Shown: positions 1-8,710, counted from the stretch's first letter. The stretch: DNA of 64,000 nt from Caballeronia sordidicola (GCF_000729995.1 NZ_JNFG01000006.1:62001-126000), one strand, 5' to 3'. Numbers and translations: made by a program. The notes: a model not told the origin generated them from the sequence alone.

Positions 1-123
1 GTCGACGGTTTCCGGGGAGGAAATTCCGTCCGGCGCGCCGGGTTGCTGGATAGTTTGGGCCGCCGCGGTATTGTCGGCGGGCGTGGGGTTCTGGCTCGCG
101 GAATTATCTTGCGTGTTTTCCAT
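1..123 (-). CDS. grpE: GrpE nucleotide exchange factor, N-terminal 41 codons only
   Basis: Only the first 41 codons lie in the window; the gene runs off the left edge. The peptide begins MENTQDNSASQNPTPADN and is acidic, Gln/Asn/Pro-rich and probably disordered, as GrpE N-termini are in Burkholderiaceae. GrpE is the cytoplasmic exchange factor that releases ADP from DnaK. The identification rests on this short N-terminus, on the heat-shock-type promoter upstream, and on the neighbouring hslR, hemH and hrcA, which often sit next to grpE-dnaK-dnaJ in this family. The conserved coiled coil and beta domain are outside the window, so the call is not proven by domain. Confidence 0.7.
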   Translation of the reverse strand, partial: MENTQDNSASQNPTPADNTAAAQTIQQPGAPDGISSPETVD

Positions 124-302
124 GTCGCTTGAGATTTTGCTATGGGTGAAAACGGATGAAATCGAACGCAACGTTGCGGTTTCGACCCATCAAAAAGCTG
201 CCGATGATAACCGCCAACTCAACGTTGCAAAAACACAACGGGCCCGAACAGCGGACAGTGCGAGTAAAGCGAGGTACTTCCTGTGTTCGTCCCAAGTCCC
301 CC

Positions 303-330
303 ATTTGAGGCTCAGATGAGCGTTTTCAAG
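303..330 (-). promoter_or_regulatory. Sigma-32-like heat-shock promoter for grpE
   Basis: Read on the minus strand, CTTGAAAA (330-323) is followed by CCTCAAAT (310-303). Taking CTTGAAA as the -35 leaves a 13-nt spacer, within the range known for RpoH promoters (CTTGAA and CCCCATnT). The -10 matches 6 of 8 positions. A transcript would start near 295 and leave a leader of about 170 nt before grpE. Confidence 0.5.
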
Positions 331-591
331 GGGTTGCGGGTGCTTTCCGGGGCTGTTTCTAGGCCGCAGAAATGACCGGTTACAACCATTTTGAGCCTGT
401 CATCAGATTCAGATTGAGCCGGTTGATTTGCTCGCCTACACTTCGAACATGTCTTCGGAAGCTCTAGTTAACCCTAATCTTACGAATGTCCGAATCCAAG
501 TTTTTTTGTCGCTTTTTTTGTCGCTAAGGCTTGTTTCAAGTCAGCTCTAGCGCCGGTTTTTCAGAGCTGTTGATTGTTACAGGGGGTGCCC
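331..591. other. Intergenic region without a recognised gene; short tandem repeat inside
   Basis: Between the grpE promoter and the small gene at 592 I find no convincing coding sequence on either strand. The one structured element is a perfect 12-bp tandem duplication, TTTTTTTGTCGC, at 501-512 and 513-524. Two poly-T tracts in tandem could be slippage products or part of an upstream element, but no hairpin precedes them, so they are not a clear terminator. Confidence 0.5.
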
Positions 592-753
592 ATGAAACTG
601 ACCTTTGCTATTGCGATCGTCGCTTTGGTACTTGTTGGCGGCACCACGACAATTTGCATGTCCGGCGCGGTCAACGACCACACCACGGAGTACGGCGGCG
701 TCTCGGCCACCATGGAACATTTTTTCAGTCCGAGCCTGAAAGTTTGTCGATAA
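592..753 (+). CDS. Small hypothetical protein with an N-terminal hydrophobic segment (53 aa)
   Basis: An ORF starting at ATG 592 is preceded by AGGGGG at 580-585, six bases from the start. It encodes MKLTFAIAIVALVLVGG and then a polar tail ending before TAA at 751-753. Lys at position 2 and about 15 hydrophobic residues look like a signal peptide or single membrane anchor. A Cys occurs near residue 22, but its context (TTIC) is not a good lipobox. The last 29 bp overlap the 3' end of hslR, which converges from the other strand. I do not recognise a family. The good ribosome site and membrane-like start support a real gene; short length and tail overlap argue for caution. Confidence 0.45.
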   Translation: MKLTFAIAIVALVLVGGTTTICMSGAVNDHTTEYGGVSATMEHFFSPSLKVCR

Positions 754-1132
754 TGCGGCGGTCGCGCTTGGTCGGGCGACCCTGCAATGCGGCTGCCGGC
801 TCTCGGTACGTCTTCCTTCGCTCATTCTCTGCCACGCGTTTTTCCCGTCCAGCGTCCGTTTCAGCGTAGAGCGTCTGCGCAATCGGCGCGGGCCCGCGCA
901 CTTCACAAATTCCCAGCACGTTCACTTGCCAAAGCACGTGTTCAATCTCGATCTCCACGAGATCGCCAACACGCACATCCTTGGACGGCTTCACATTCGC
1001 GCCGCCAATTCGCACTCGGCCCTTCTCGACTGCGTCGCTGGCCAGTGAGCGCGTTTTGAAAAAGCGCGCCGCCCACAGCCATTTGTCGATACGAAGACGA
1101 GCGCCGGAGTCGGTTGAGATCTGGTAGTTCAT
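725..1132 (-). CDS. hslR: Heat-shock protein 15, S4-domain RNA-binding protein
   Basis: A 135-residue protein with an S4 RNA-binding domain at about residues 11-75, starting with the typical RIDKWLWAARFFKTRSLA stretch, followed by a basic tail (ENERRKTYRE, RPTKRDRR). Hsp15 binds stalled 50S subunits that still carry nascent-chain peptidyl-tRNA and helps recycle them after heat shock. Length matches the family (about 130 residues). The start lies 9 bp after the hemH stop on the same strand, so hemH-hslR are probably one transcript that runs towards grpE. Confidence 0.93.
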   Translation of the reverse strand: MNYQISTDSGARLRIDKWLWAARFFKTRSLASDAVEKGRVRIGGANVKPSKDVRVGDLVEIEIEHVLWQVNVLGICEVRGPAPIAQTLYAETDAGREKRVAENERRKTYREPAAALQGRPTKRDRRIIDKLSGSD

Positions 1133-1141
1133 TTGCTCGGT

Positions 1142-2209
1142 CTATGCGGCTGCGCTGAGCGCTTGCGGCGCCTGCACCGGCCAGCCCTGCAGGTGTTGCG
1201 CGACAATTTCTCCCAGCGCCTTGATCCAGGCCGGCGATGCGTTCAGACAGGGAATCCGGTGAAACTCCTTGCCGCCAGCGTGCAGGAATTCATCGCGCAC
1301 TTCAATGCCGATTTCTTCGATCGTTTCCAGGCAATCCGACGTAAACCCTGGGCAGAACACATCTACCCGCTTCACGCCCGCCGCCCCGAGTTCGGCGAGC
1401 GAGGGCGCGGTATAAGGCTGCAGCCATTCTGCACGGCCAAAACGCGACTGGAATGTCACCCGGCATTCGACCGGCGACAAACCGAGTGCCGCCATGAGCA
1501 ACGAGCCGGTCTGTTGACACTGATCATGGTATGGATCGCCAAGATCCATGGTGCGCTTTGGCACGCCGTGGAAACTCAGCACCAGCCGGTCCCCTGCCGC
1601 GAAGTCCGGCTGACCGTGATGCCGCCAATAGTCCCGCACCTGCTCGGCCAGCGCGCCAATATAGGCCGGATGGTCCGCATATTGGCGGATGGTGCGTAGT
1701 TCCGGCTGATTGCGCACGCGCCGCAAGGCATTGAACGCGTCGTCGAACGCGGTAGCGGTGGTCGACGACGAATATTGCGGATACATGGGTACGAGCAGTA
1801 CGCGCTCGGCGCCTTCCAGCTTGAGTTGATTCATCATGGCCGGAATGCCGGGCGTGCCGTAGCGCATGGCGTAGTCCACGATCACGTGATAGTCATTCAC
1901 CATGAATAAGCGCCGCAACGCCTCAACCTGCTTTTCCGTATGGACCCGCAGCGGCGAGCCTTCCGGGAGCCAAACCTGCGCATATTTCTTCGCCGACGCC
2001 CGGCCGCGAAACGGCAGGATGGCCAATCGCAAGATGACTTGCCACGCGAGCGCAGGAATTTCCACCACGCGCGGGTCCGACAAGAACTGCGCGAGGTACT
2101 TGCGCACAGCCTTGGGCGTGGGCGCATCCGGCGTGCCGAGGTTGATCAGCAGCACCGCAACGCGATGCGAAGCGGAAGGCTGCGAAGGCAACTCGAGGTC
2201 GTAGCGCAT
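1142..2209 (-). CDS. hemH: Ferrochelatase
   Basis: Ferrochelatase inserts ferrous iron into protoporphyrin IX, the last step of haem synthesis. The protein carries the early [11 protein letters not shown] motif, the signature [11 protein letters not shown] with the catalytic His, and the [11 protein letters not shown] stretch with the conserved Glu. I start at ATG 2209 ([11 protein letters not shown]), which gives 355 residues, normal for the family; the reading frame is open for 38 more codons upstream, but that extension (Arg-rich) does not look like ferrochelatase. The gene is followed at once by hslR. No strong Shine-Dalgarno sequence precedes the chosen start. Confidence 0.93.
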   Translation of the reverse strand: MRYDLELPSQPSASHRVAVLLINLGTPDAPTPKAVRKYLAQFLSDPRVVEIPALAWQVILRLAILPFRGRASAKKYAQVWLPEGSPLRVHTEKQVEALRRLFMVNDYHVIVDYAMRYGTPGIPAMMNQLKLEGAERVLLVPMYPQYSSSTTATAFDDAFNALRRVRNQPELRTIRQYADHPAYIGALAEQVRDYWRHHGQPDFAAGDRLVLSFHGVPKRTMDLGDPYHDQCQQTGSLLMAALGLSPVECRVTFQSRFGRAEWLQPYTAPSLAELGAAGVKRVDVFCPGFTSDCLETIEEIGIEVRDEFLHAGGKEFHRIPCLNASPAWIKALGEIVAQHLQGWPVQAPQALSAAA

Positions 2210-2399
2210 AAAGGAACGAGGCTGTGAAGCCCGTGGAAGTAAGTGAAACCCATTATAGCGGCGCGTTTCGGAACGCAACATCGACCGAACGGCCGAGTGG
2301 TGAACGAGGCTGGGGCGAGGCAAGATGGGTTGTCTGCCGGAGCGATTCGAAGCATTTTGCGGACCGGACCGGCAGAGGGTTTATTGCACGCTTATCGCA

Positions 2400-3419
2400 C
2401 TATTGCTGGCTACTGAGCGAGAGGGACAGCAGGCGCGCGGTGATATCGACGATAGGAATCACGCGGTTATATGCCATCCGCGTGGGTCCGATCACCCCCA
2501 GCGTACCCACGATCTTCCCGTTCACTTCATAGGGCGCTGTCACAACGCTCATTTCCTCGATCGGTACGAGATTCGACTCGCCGCCTATAAATATCTGCAC
2601 GCCTTGGGCGTGGCTCGATACGTCGAGTAATTGAAGGAGACTCGTCTTTTGGTCGAACACGTCGAAGAGCTTGCGCAGCCGCGCCATGTCGGAAGAAAGA
2701 TCCGCCACTTCCAGCAGGTTGCGCTCGCCGGAAATCAGCAGGGTGTCGCCTTGATCCGTTTCGTCGACGCTCGCGGCCACCGCTGCTTGCATGAGCGAGG
2801 TCATGTCGCCGCGCAACGCGTCGATTTCCTCGCGCAGTCGGCGGCGTACTTCGTTGAAGGACAGCCCGGCGAAGTTCGCGTTGATATAGTTCGACGCCTC
2901 GGTGAGCTGCGACGGCGAGTAGTCGCGTTGAGTGGCCATAATGCGGTTCTGCACGTCGCCTTCAGGCGTCACTATGATCAGCAGGATGCGCTTGTCGGAC
3001 AAACGCATGAACTCGATCTGCTTGAACATGTGGCTGCGGCGCGGCGTGAGAATGACGCCAGCGAACGTGGACAGGTTCGAGAGTACGCTCGCCGCGGCGG
3101 CCACGATCTTCGCCGGCTCGCCGCCCTGCAGCTTGATCTTGACGGCGGAAGTCATGGCTTCGTCGTCGGTGGTTTCGACGGTGAGCATGGTGTCCACGAA
3201 GAGCCGGTAACCGCGCGGCGTGGGAATCCGCCCCGCCGACGTATGCGGACTTACCACCAGCCCGAGGTCCTCCAGGTCCGACATGACGTTGCGAATGGTG
3301 GCCGGGCTGAGCTCGAGGCCGGAATAACGCGACAGCGTGCGGGAACCGACCGGCTGACCTTCGGCAATGTAGCGCTCGATCAGCGTCTTGAGGAGGGTCT
3401 GGGCACGTGGGTCTAGCAT
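2400..3419 (-). CDS. hrcA: Heat-inducible transcription repressor HrcA
   Basis: 339 residues, a normal HrcA length. The N-terminal winged helix contains [20 protein letters not shown] and [16 protein letters not shown], the best conserved HrcA stretches; the remainder is the GAF-like and dimerisation part. HrcA represses chaperonin genes by binding the CIRCE inverted repeat (TTAGCACTC-N9-GAGTGCTAA). I looked for CIRCE in the intergenic regions around grpE, hrcA and nadK and did not see one, so the targets are probably elsewhere, for instance groESL. It is divergent from nadK and upstream of hemH, with 190 bp between them. Confidence 0.95.
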   Translation of the reverse strand: MLDPRAQTLLKTLIERYIAEGQPVGSRTLSRYSGLELSPATIRNVMSDLEDLGLVVSPHTSAGRIPTPRGYRLFVDTMLTVETTDDEAMTSAVKIKLQGGEPAKIVAAAASVLSNLSTFAGVILTPRRSHMFKQIEFMRLSDKRILLIIVTPEGDVQNRIMATQRDYSPSQLTEASNYINANFAGLSFNEVRRRLREEIDALRGDMTSLMQAAVAASVDETDQGDTLLISGERNLLEVADLSSDMARLRKLFDVFDQKTSLLQLLDVSSHAQGVQIFIGGESNLVPIEEMSVVTAPYEVNGKIVGTLGVIGPTRMAYNRVIPIVDITARLLSLSLSSQQ

Positions 3420-3639
3420 GGGGAAATTTTAGCTCAACGTTTAAGGAAACAGCGAGCACAGCAAATAGGGCGACGACGGTTGGCGCTGGATTGTCATTCA
3501 CCCGTCATCAATTCATGATCAACACCATTCTAGCGACAATTCCCCTTCACGCCCGGGGCTTGGCGCATCCAAACAACTCCGGGGCGCCGCGGGCGGGCGC
3601 ACGGTTCTTTTCGACACTCACCTATGGTGTAATGCCGGC

Positions 3640-4542
3640 ATGGAAATTGGGACCCAATTCAAGACTGTCGCGCTCGTGGGGCGCAACAATACGCCCGGCA
3701 TCAGGGAGCCGTTGACGGCGCTCGCCGCTTGCATTGTGAAACGCGGCTTCGACGTCGTATTCGAAACCGAAACGGCGCATGAAGTCGGCGTGACCGACTA
3801 CCCCGCCTTGACCGCGCATGAAATTGGCGCGCGCGCGGACGTGGCGGTCGTGCTCGGCGGCGACGGCACCATGCTAGGCATTGGGCGGCAACTTGCGCCC
3901 CATCGCACGCCGCTGATCGGCGTCAACCACGGGCGGCTCGGTTTCATCACGGACATCACGCTGGCCGAAATGCACGAGCTCGTGCCGCAAATGCTCGCCG
4001 GCAGTTTTGAGCGCGAAGAACGGAGCTTGCTGGAAGCGCGCATTGTCCGGGACGGCCAGCCGATCTATCACGCGCTGGCGTTCAATGACGTCGTGGTGAA
4101 CCGGAGCGGTTTCTCGGGCATGGCGGAACTGCGCGTGTCGGTGGATGGGCGCTTCATGTACAACCAGCGCTCGGACGGGCTGATTGTCGCCACGCCAACG
4201 GGTTCGACCGCTTACGCGCTCTCCTCGTCCGGACCGATCCTGCATCCGCAATTGCAGGGGTTCGTACTTGTGCCCATTGCGCCGCATTCACTGTCCAACC
4301 GTCCGATCGTGCTGCCCGACGACTCTCAGGTGGATATCCAGATTATTGGCGGGCGCGATGTGAACGTGAATTTCGACATGCAGTCGTTTACCGCTGTCGA
4401 ATTGAACGACACCATTGAGGTGCGGCGTTCGCGCCATACCGTGCCGGTGTTGCACCCGATTGGCTATAGCCATTACGCAACGCTGCGCAAGAAGCTGCAC
4501 TGGAACGAATATCCCTCGCACGAAGACGCCACGAAACTCTAA
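3640..4542 (+). CDS. nadK: NAD kinase
   Basis: NAD kinase phosphorylates NAD to NADP in the cytoplasm. The 300-residue protein has the GGDGT motif ([14 protein letters not shown]), the GRLGFITDI loop, FNDVVV, and the Gly-rich [16 protein letters not shown] motif, in the usual order. It is divergent from hrcA and sits 7 bp upstream of recN on the same strand, so the two are almost certainly co-transcribed, a common pairing in proteobacteria. ATG 3640 is the first in-frame start that gives a normal N-terminus. Confidence 0.95.
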   Translation: MEIGTQFKTVALVGRNNTPGIREPLTALAACIVKRGFDVVFETETAHEVGVTDYPALTAHEIGARADVAVVLGGDGTMLGIGRQLAPHRTPLIGVNHGRLGFITDITLAEMHELVPQMLAGSFEREERSLLEARIVRDGQPIYHALAFNDVVVNRSGFSGMAELRVSVDGRFMYNQRSDGLIVATPTGSTAYALSSSGPILHPQLQGFVLVPIAPHSLSNRPIVLPDDSQVDIQIIGGRDVNVNFDMQSFTAVELNDTIEVRRSRHTVPVLHPIGYSHYATLRKKLHWNEYPSHEDATKL

Positions 4543-4549
4543 GACGCCC

Positions 4550-6205
4550 ATGCTCCGTCATCTCTCGATTCGCGACTTCGTCATTGTCGCCGCGCTAGAC
4601 CTCGAGTTCGAGCGCGGCTTCACCGTATTTTCAGGCGAAACCGGCGCCGGCAAGTCAATTCTCATTGACGCGCTCGCGCTCACACTCGGCGCGCGCGCCG
4701 ACGCCAGCATTGTGCGGACCGGAGAAGCACGCGCGGACATCACCGCTGAGTTTTCGACCCACGCGCAAGTCTCGCGCTGGCTGGACGAGCACGCGCTGGC
4801 AGTTGGCGATGCCGACACGGTCATGCTGCGCCGTGTAGTCGATTCGAGCGGGCGCTCGCGGGCGTTTATCAACGGTACGCCGGCAACCCTCGTGCAACTG
4901 CGTGAACTGAGCGAAATGCTCGTCGACATCCACGGCCAGCACGCTCATCAATTGCTGATGCGCCCCGACGCTCAGCGCGAACTCTTCGATACCCACGCGG
5001 GCCTTCTCGAAGCAGCGCAGAAAGTAGCGCGGGCGCATAGGGTCTGGCGCGACGCTACGCAGGCGGTGGAACTGGCGCAAAACCGCGATCGCGAGTTGCA
5101 ACTGGAGCGCGAGCGCCTTGCGTGGCAATTGAACGAACTCGACAAACTTGCGCCGCAGCCAGGTGAGTGGGAGGAAGTGAGCGCCGAGCATCATCGGCTA
5201 TCGCATTCGGCGAGTTTGATCGACGGTGTGCAGGGTGCGCTGAACGCGCTGTCCGAGTCGGACGAAGCCATGATCACGCAGCTCTCTTCCATCGTGTCGA
5301 AGCTGCGCGGTCTTGTCGACATCGACCCTGCCCTTGCCGACGTGCTGGCTTCGCTCGAACCTGCCGAGATTCAATTGCAGGAAGCGTCCTATTCGCTTTC
5401 CCACTATGCGCAGCGGCTCGAACTCGATCCGAACCGGCTTGCGCAGGTGGAGCATCGGATGGAGCAACTGCATTCGGCTGCGCGCAAGTTCCGCATGCAA
5501 CCCGAGGCGTTACCCGAGGAGCATGCCGAGCGGCGCAGGCAGTTGGCGGCGCTCGATGCTGCTGCCGATCTCGATGCACTGCGTGCTGCGGTTGCCAAGG
5601 CGAAAGAGGTTTATCTGACGGAAGCGACGGTGTTGTCGAAGGCGCGTGGGAAAGCCGCTAAGTCGCTTGGCAAGGCGGTCACGAAGGGCATGCAGGAATT
5701 ATCGATGGTCGGCGGGAGCTTTGAAGTCGCGCTCGTGCCCCTTGCGGAAGGCGGCGCGAACGGTCTCGAGCAGATCGAGTTCCGGGTGGCCGGACATGCA
5801 GGCGTGACCTTGCGGCCCTTGGCAAAGGTGGCGTCCGGCGGCGAACTCGCACGGATAAGTTTGGCGTTGGCGGTGATTGCGAGCACGGCGAGCCCGACTC
5901 CCACATTAATTTTCGATGAAGTCGATACGGGGATTGGCGGGGGTGTCGCGGAAGTGGTCGGGCGCTTGCTGCATCAACTCGGCCGCGACCGACAAGTGCT
6001 GTGCGTCACGCATTTGCCGCAAGTCGCCGCACGTGGCGATCACCACTTCCAGGTGGCAAAAGCCGGTGATTCTGCGGGGGGAACGGTTAGCACCGTCACG
6101 CCGCTGGATAAGTCGAAGCGGGTGGAGGAAGTCGCGCGGATGCTGGGCGGGCTCGAAATCACGGCCACGACCCGCAAGCATGCGAAGGAAATGCTTGCTG
6201 CGTGA
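4550..6205 (+). CDS. recN: DNA repair protein RecN
   Basis: RecN is an SMC-like ATPase recruited to double-strand breaks. The Walker A motif GETGAGKS lies at about residue 30 (FSGETGAGKSILIDALAL) and the Walker B/D-loop near the C-terminus (IFDEVDTGIGGG). Between them are long heptad-rich segments consistent with a coiled coil. The start chosen is ATG 4550 (MLRHLSIRDFVIV), 7 bp after nadK, giving 551 residues; the frame is open further upstream but only inside nadK. SOS control is typical for recN; I see no LexA box in the short gap, so expression probably comes from the nadK promoter or from inside nadK. Confidence 0.95.
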   Translation: MLRHLSIRDFVIVAALDLEFERGFTVFSGETGAGKSILIDALALTLGARADASIVRTGEARADITAEFSTHAQVSRWLDEHALAVGDADTVMLRRVVDSSGRSRAFINGTPATLVQLRELSEMLVDIHGQHAHQLLMRPDAQRELFDTHAGLLEAAQKVARAHRVWRDATQAVELAQNRDRELQLERERLAWQLNELDKLAPQPGEWEEVSAEHHRLSHSASLIDGVQGALNALSESDEAMITQLSSIVSKLRGLVDIDPALADVLASLEPAEIQLQEASYSLSHYAQRLELDPNRLAQVEHRMEQLHSAARKFRMQPEALPEEHAERRRQLAALDAAADLDALRAAVAKAKEVYLTEATVLSKARGKAAKSLGKAVTKGMQELSMVGGSFEVALVPLAEGGANGLEQIEFRVAGHAGVTLRPLAKVASGGELARISLALAVIASTASPTPTLIFDEVDTGIGGGVAEVVGRLLHQLGRDRQVLCVTHLPQVAARGDHHFQVAKAGDSAGGTVSTVTPLDKSKRVEEVARMLGGLEITATTRKHAKEMLAA

Positions 6206-6252
6206 GCGGTGAATCAATGCGGAGCGCGGCGGTTTGCGGCCCTCGTCCGTCG

Positions 6253-6276
6253 CCACGCACACGCACACGCACACGC
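6253..6276. repeat. Short hexanucleotide tandem repeat
   Basis: About three and a half copies of CACGCA stand in the gap between recN and the antitoxin gene. It is a simple sequence tract outside any supported gene. Confidence 0.5.
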
Positions 6277-6390
6277 CCGCGATGCTGGCCACACACCTTC
6301 ATGTGATCAAGCGTCGTCTTGCTGATCTTGGCTCGCTACCGATCGACACCGCCGCGACGGCCGCCATATCCCCATATCGTGGGCCTCACG

Positions 6391-6427
6391 CTAGACTAAG
6401 CTAACCTAGCCAACCTAGCTAAGCTAA
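6391..6427. promoter_or_regulatory. Probable operator of the Phd-type antitoxin
   Basis: The 40 bp before the antitoxin start are built from CTAGC/GCTAA elements: CCTAGC occurs at 6405-6410 and again at 6414-6419, and AGCTAACCTAG (6399-6409) is an imperfect inverted match to CTAGCTAAGCT (6416-6426). Toxin-antitoxin operons are usually autoregulated by the antitoxin binding such repeats. Function is inferred from position and symmetry only. Confidence 0.45.
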
Positions 6428-6432
6428 AAGCC

Positions 6433-6690
6433 ATGCCCACTATTCCTGTCAACATGCACGAGGCCAAAACCAACCTGTCGCGGCTGGTCGAGAAGGCGGT
6501 GAAGGGTGAATCCGTTGTAATCGCCAAAACGGGCAAGCCGATGCTGCGGATCATTGCCATAGACGCCCCGGCGCCGGCCAAGAAGAAGCGAATCGGCTTT
6601 CTGGCCGGTCAGGTCACCGTGCCTGATGCGCAGGTGTTCAACCACTTGGGCAGTGACGAAATCGCCGCGATGTTTGGCGGCGACGAATGA
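6433..6690 (+). CDS. Phd/YefM-family antitoxin (85 aa), now without an intact toxin
   Basis: The sequence begins MPTIPVNMHEAKTNLSRLVE and continues with GESVVIAKTGKPMLRII, the conserved Phd/YefM N-terminal dimerisation and DNA-binding fold; the C-terminal part (about residues 55-85) should be the toxin-binding tail. Antitoxins of this kind neutralise PIN-domain or Doc-type toxins and repress their own operon. Its stop codon overlaps the ATG of a toxin remnant (ATGA), the usual coupling, but that toxin is broken. It lies between recN and glnE, with repeat-rich DNA upstream. Whether the orphan antitoxin is still expressed cannot be read from the sequence. Confidence 0.85.
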   Translation: MPTIPVNMHEAKTNLSRLVEKAVKGESVVIAKTGKPMLRIIAIDAPAPAKKKRIGFLAGQVTVPDAQVFNHLGSDEIAAMFGGDE

Positions 6691-6804
6691 AGCTGTTGCT
6701 CGACACGCCTGATCTCGCAAGCAACAGTCGAGGGCATCACCTTGCTGACAAATGACCAAACGGTCGCTGAATACAAAGCGAGCCCGATTCGTTTGGTGAA
6801 GTAG
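6687..6804 (+). pseudogene. VapC-like PIN-domain toxin remnant with a large internal deletion
   Basis: The remnant starts at ATG 6687, overlapping the antitoxin stop, with MKLLLDT, the standard first strand and first catalytic Asp of a PIN toxin. Straight after this the original frame is lost and stops at TGA. In the next frame, from about 6709, the codons read LISQATVEGITLLTNDQTVAEY and onward to TAG 6802-6804, which is the conserved C-terminus of the same family, including the DRxLISQA-like helix and TND motif. About 90-100 codons appear to be missing between the two ends. Both ends belong to one gene, so this is a single internal deletion with frameshift. No active nuclease can be made. 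Confidence 0.8.
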
Positions 6805-6819
6805 CGAGTGCCCGCTTAA

Positions 6820-6893
6820 ATCGGGATAGGGGCAGGCCTCGCGGCCCGACCCCTCCCACACCACCGTGCGTACGGGTCCGCACACGGCGGTTC
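6820..6893 (-). ncRNA. Intron domains V and VI
   Basis: Read on the minus strand from 6893, GAACCGCCGTG is followed by GTGCG, a short loop, CGCAC and GGTGGTGT. The arms ACCGCCGTG and CACGGTGGT pair with one G-U, forming the small domain V hairpin that holds the catalytic metals. Next comes a GGGG...GGCC-GCGA-GGCC..CCCC stem that fits domain VI, with A in CCTATCCC as candidate branch point. The domain V 5' strand contains CGC, which class C introns use as their catalytic triad, but I have not placed it exactly. Confidence 0.7.
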
Positions 6894-6900
6894 GGATTGG

Positions 6901-8274
6901 TTACCCGACCGGGCCAACCGATGGAAGTCCAAGCGATCGGAAGTAACGATTGGACAACGCAATGTTCAGCGCCGGGCTACAACTCAAGCGCCATACACTG
7001 TGCGGCGAACCCACGGTCTGGGCGGCAAGGTCTCGGGACACTCCCCGCGCGATCAGTTCCCGGAATCGGGTCCGACTCAGTTTCCACTGCTTCCAGAGGA
7101 AACAGCGAAGACGCCGACGAACCCATTCGTCCAGTTTCCGAAGTACGCTGGGCGTTTCGCAGAAACCGAAGTAGCCGCGCCAGCCCGTCATATATCGTTT
7201 CAGCGTACCGATCAACCGGTCGACGCTGACCCCTCGCGTGCGTTGAGTCAACTCCCGGATTCGATCCTTGAAGCGAGCCAGCGCCTTGGGCGCAATGCGC
7301 CGTTTGACCTGTACTCGGTCCGAGAAGGTGAATCCAAGGAATTTGCGCGTGTGTGGCCGCGCGACCGCGCTTTTCGCCTCATTGACCTTCAGCTTCAGCT
7401 TGCCGCTCAGGAAGGCCTTGAGGCCTTCCATCACCCGCTGGCCCGCGCGTTCGCTGCGTACGTAGACGTTACTATCGTCGGCGTACCTCACGAAGCGTAG
7501 ACCTCGTCGCGCAAGCTCCCGGTCGAAGTCGTCAAGCATCAGGTTGGATAACAACGGTGATAGCGGACCCCCTTGCGGCGCCCCTTCGTCCGTTGCACCA
7601 ACCAGCCCGTTTTCCATCACACCCGCCCTCAGGAAGGAACGGATTAGCTTCAGGACACGCCTGTCGCAAACCCGCTTTGCCACCCGGCTCATCAGAATGT
7701 CGTGGCTCACGCGATCGAAGAATTTCTCGAGGTCCAAATCTACAACCCATCGATGCCCCGACTGGATGTAGCTTTGTGCCTGTGCCACGGCCTGATGCGC
7801 CGAGCGTCCCGGACGGAAACCGTAACTGGAATCCGAGAACGTCGGGTCCCACTGCCTTTGCAGCACCTGCAATACCGCCTGCTGGATGAATCGATCAAGC
7901 GCACATGGGATGCCGAGCTTGCGCACGCCACCTCCATCCGGCTTGGGTATCTCGACCCGCCTCACAGGTTGCGGTTTGTACGTGCCGTTCAGCAGCGTGG
8001 CCCTTATCGACAGCCAGTGCTCACGCAGGAACCCCGGTAGCGCGTGGACCGTCATGCCGTCCACACCCGGTGCCCCCTTGTTAGCTTTCACACGCTTCAA
8101 CGCCTGCTTCAGGTTCTCCCGTTCACATATTTCTTCCATCAGTCGGTCGTAAGCCGACGGGCTTTCAGTCTCAGGGTTCGCCGTCATAGATTCAGCCCCT
8201 CGATCTGCGGCCCTCGGGGCTTCACCCCTACCTCCGCTATCAAGGCCGCGATGCGTTTTCTGCTGCGCTTCCAT
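6901..8274 (-). CDS. ltrA: Group II intron reverse transcriptase/maturase
   Basis: A 457-residue intron-encoded protein. Reverse transcriptase blocks appear in order: NKGAPGVDGM near residue 65, YKPQPVRRVEIPKPDG, GIPCALDRFIQQAV, SSYGFRPGRSAHQAV, VVDLDLEKFFDRV, GAPQGGPLSPLLSNLML, and the catalytic FVRYADD. The thumb/X maturase domain follows (RYMTGWRGYFGFCETPSVL, EWVRRRLRCFLWKQWK). It ends soon after X, with no HNH endonuclease, so mobility would rely on target recognition by the RNA and on replication forks. It lies within intron domain IV. A second start at ATG 8187 (MTANPETE), with its own ribosome site, is equally possible. Confidence 0.93.
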   Translation of the reverse strand: MEAQQKTHRGLDSGGRGEAPRAADRGAESMTANPETESPSAYDRLMEEICERENLKQALKRVKANKGAPGVDGMTVHALPGFLREHWLSIRATLLNGTYKPQPVRRVEIPKPDGGGVRKLGIPCALDRFIQQAVLQVLQRQWDPTFSDSSYGFRPGRSAHQAVAQAQSYIQSGHRWVVDLDLEKFFDRVSHDILMSRVAKRVCDRRVLKLIRSFLRAGVMENGLVGATDEGAPQGGPLSPLLSNLMLDDFDRELARRGLRFVRYADDSNVYVRSERAGQRVMEGLKAFLSGKLKLKVNEAKSAVARPHTRKFLGFTFSDRVQVKRRIAPKALARFKDRIRELTQRTRGVSVDRLIGTLKRYMTGWRGYFGFCETPSVLRKLDEWVRRRLRCFLWKQWKLSRTRFRELIARGVSRDLAAQTVGSPHSVWRLSCSPALNIALSNRYFRSLGLPSVGPVG

Positions 8275-8684
8275 GTCGAGTTCTCCGGCTTACTCGCCGC
8301 TCCTCTCCGTTCGGGCCTTCAGGCGTCGCCGCCCTAATATGCCCTCTGCTGACTCCTGCACGGCGCTCAACGGCCCTTACGAGCCGTTCAGTCCTGAGTC
8401 CAGGACACCGTGCAGGCCTCCCGAGGTAAGCTCAACCGCCTTCGCCACACACCTGCCAGATTTACCACCCCAACCCTTGATGGTTATGGACTTCGCAATC
8501 ACATGCTTGCTCGTCCGGCTGGGTAGGCCTCATATCTGGTTTCTGTTCGTCAGGTCGTGGCTTTGCTCCACGCTTCTTTCAGACCCCGCCTCACGACGAC
8601 GCCCTTGCGCTTCACTAATCCTTCGCCACCATCAGGCTGGATAGGGGACTCTCACCCCCGAGCTGTTGAGCATGCTCGGCACAC

Positions 8685-8710
8685 ATCAAAAATCCCGGCC
8701 GAGGCCGGGA
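8685..8710 (-). terminator. Rho-independent terminator of glnE, used as intron target
   Basis: On the minus strand CCCGGCC-TC-GGCCGGG (8709-8694) forms a 7-bp GC hairpin, followed by ATTTTTGAT. It lies about 50 bp after the glnE stop. The group II intron begins immediately after this T-tract at 8684. Confidence 0.85.

Larger units (their letters stand above)
6820..8684 (-). mobile_element. Complete group II intron, probably class C, inserted after the glnE terminator
   Basis: On the minus strand the element starts with GTGTGCC at 8684, matching the group II 5' consensus GUGYG, and ends near 6820 with CCTATCCCGAT, giving an AY 3' end and a likely bulged branch-point A eight bases from the end. 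The length of 1865 bp, a reverse transcriptase without endonuclease domain, about 410 nt of RNA before the reading frame, and insertion directly after a terminator hairpin and T-tract all fit bacterial class C introns. The boundaries are placed by consensus and could be off by a few bases. The intron runs in the same direction as glnE, as expected when it recognises the terminator hairpin. Confidence 0.85.

Noticed and set aside
3420..3639. Search for a CIRCE element between hrcA and nadK
   Set aside because: No TTAGCACTC/GAGTGCTAA pair found; hrcA is probably not autoregulated through CIRCE here.
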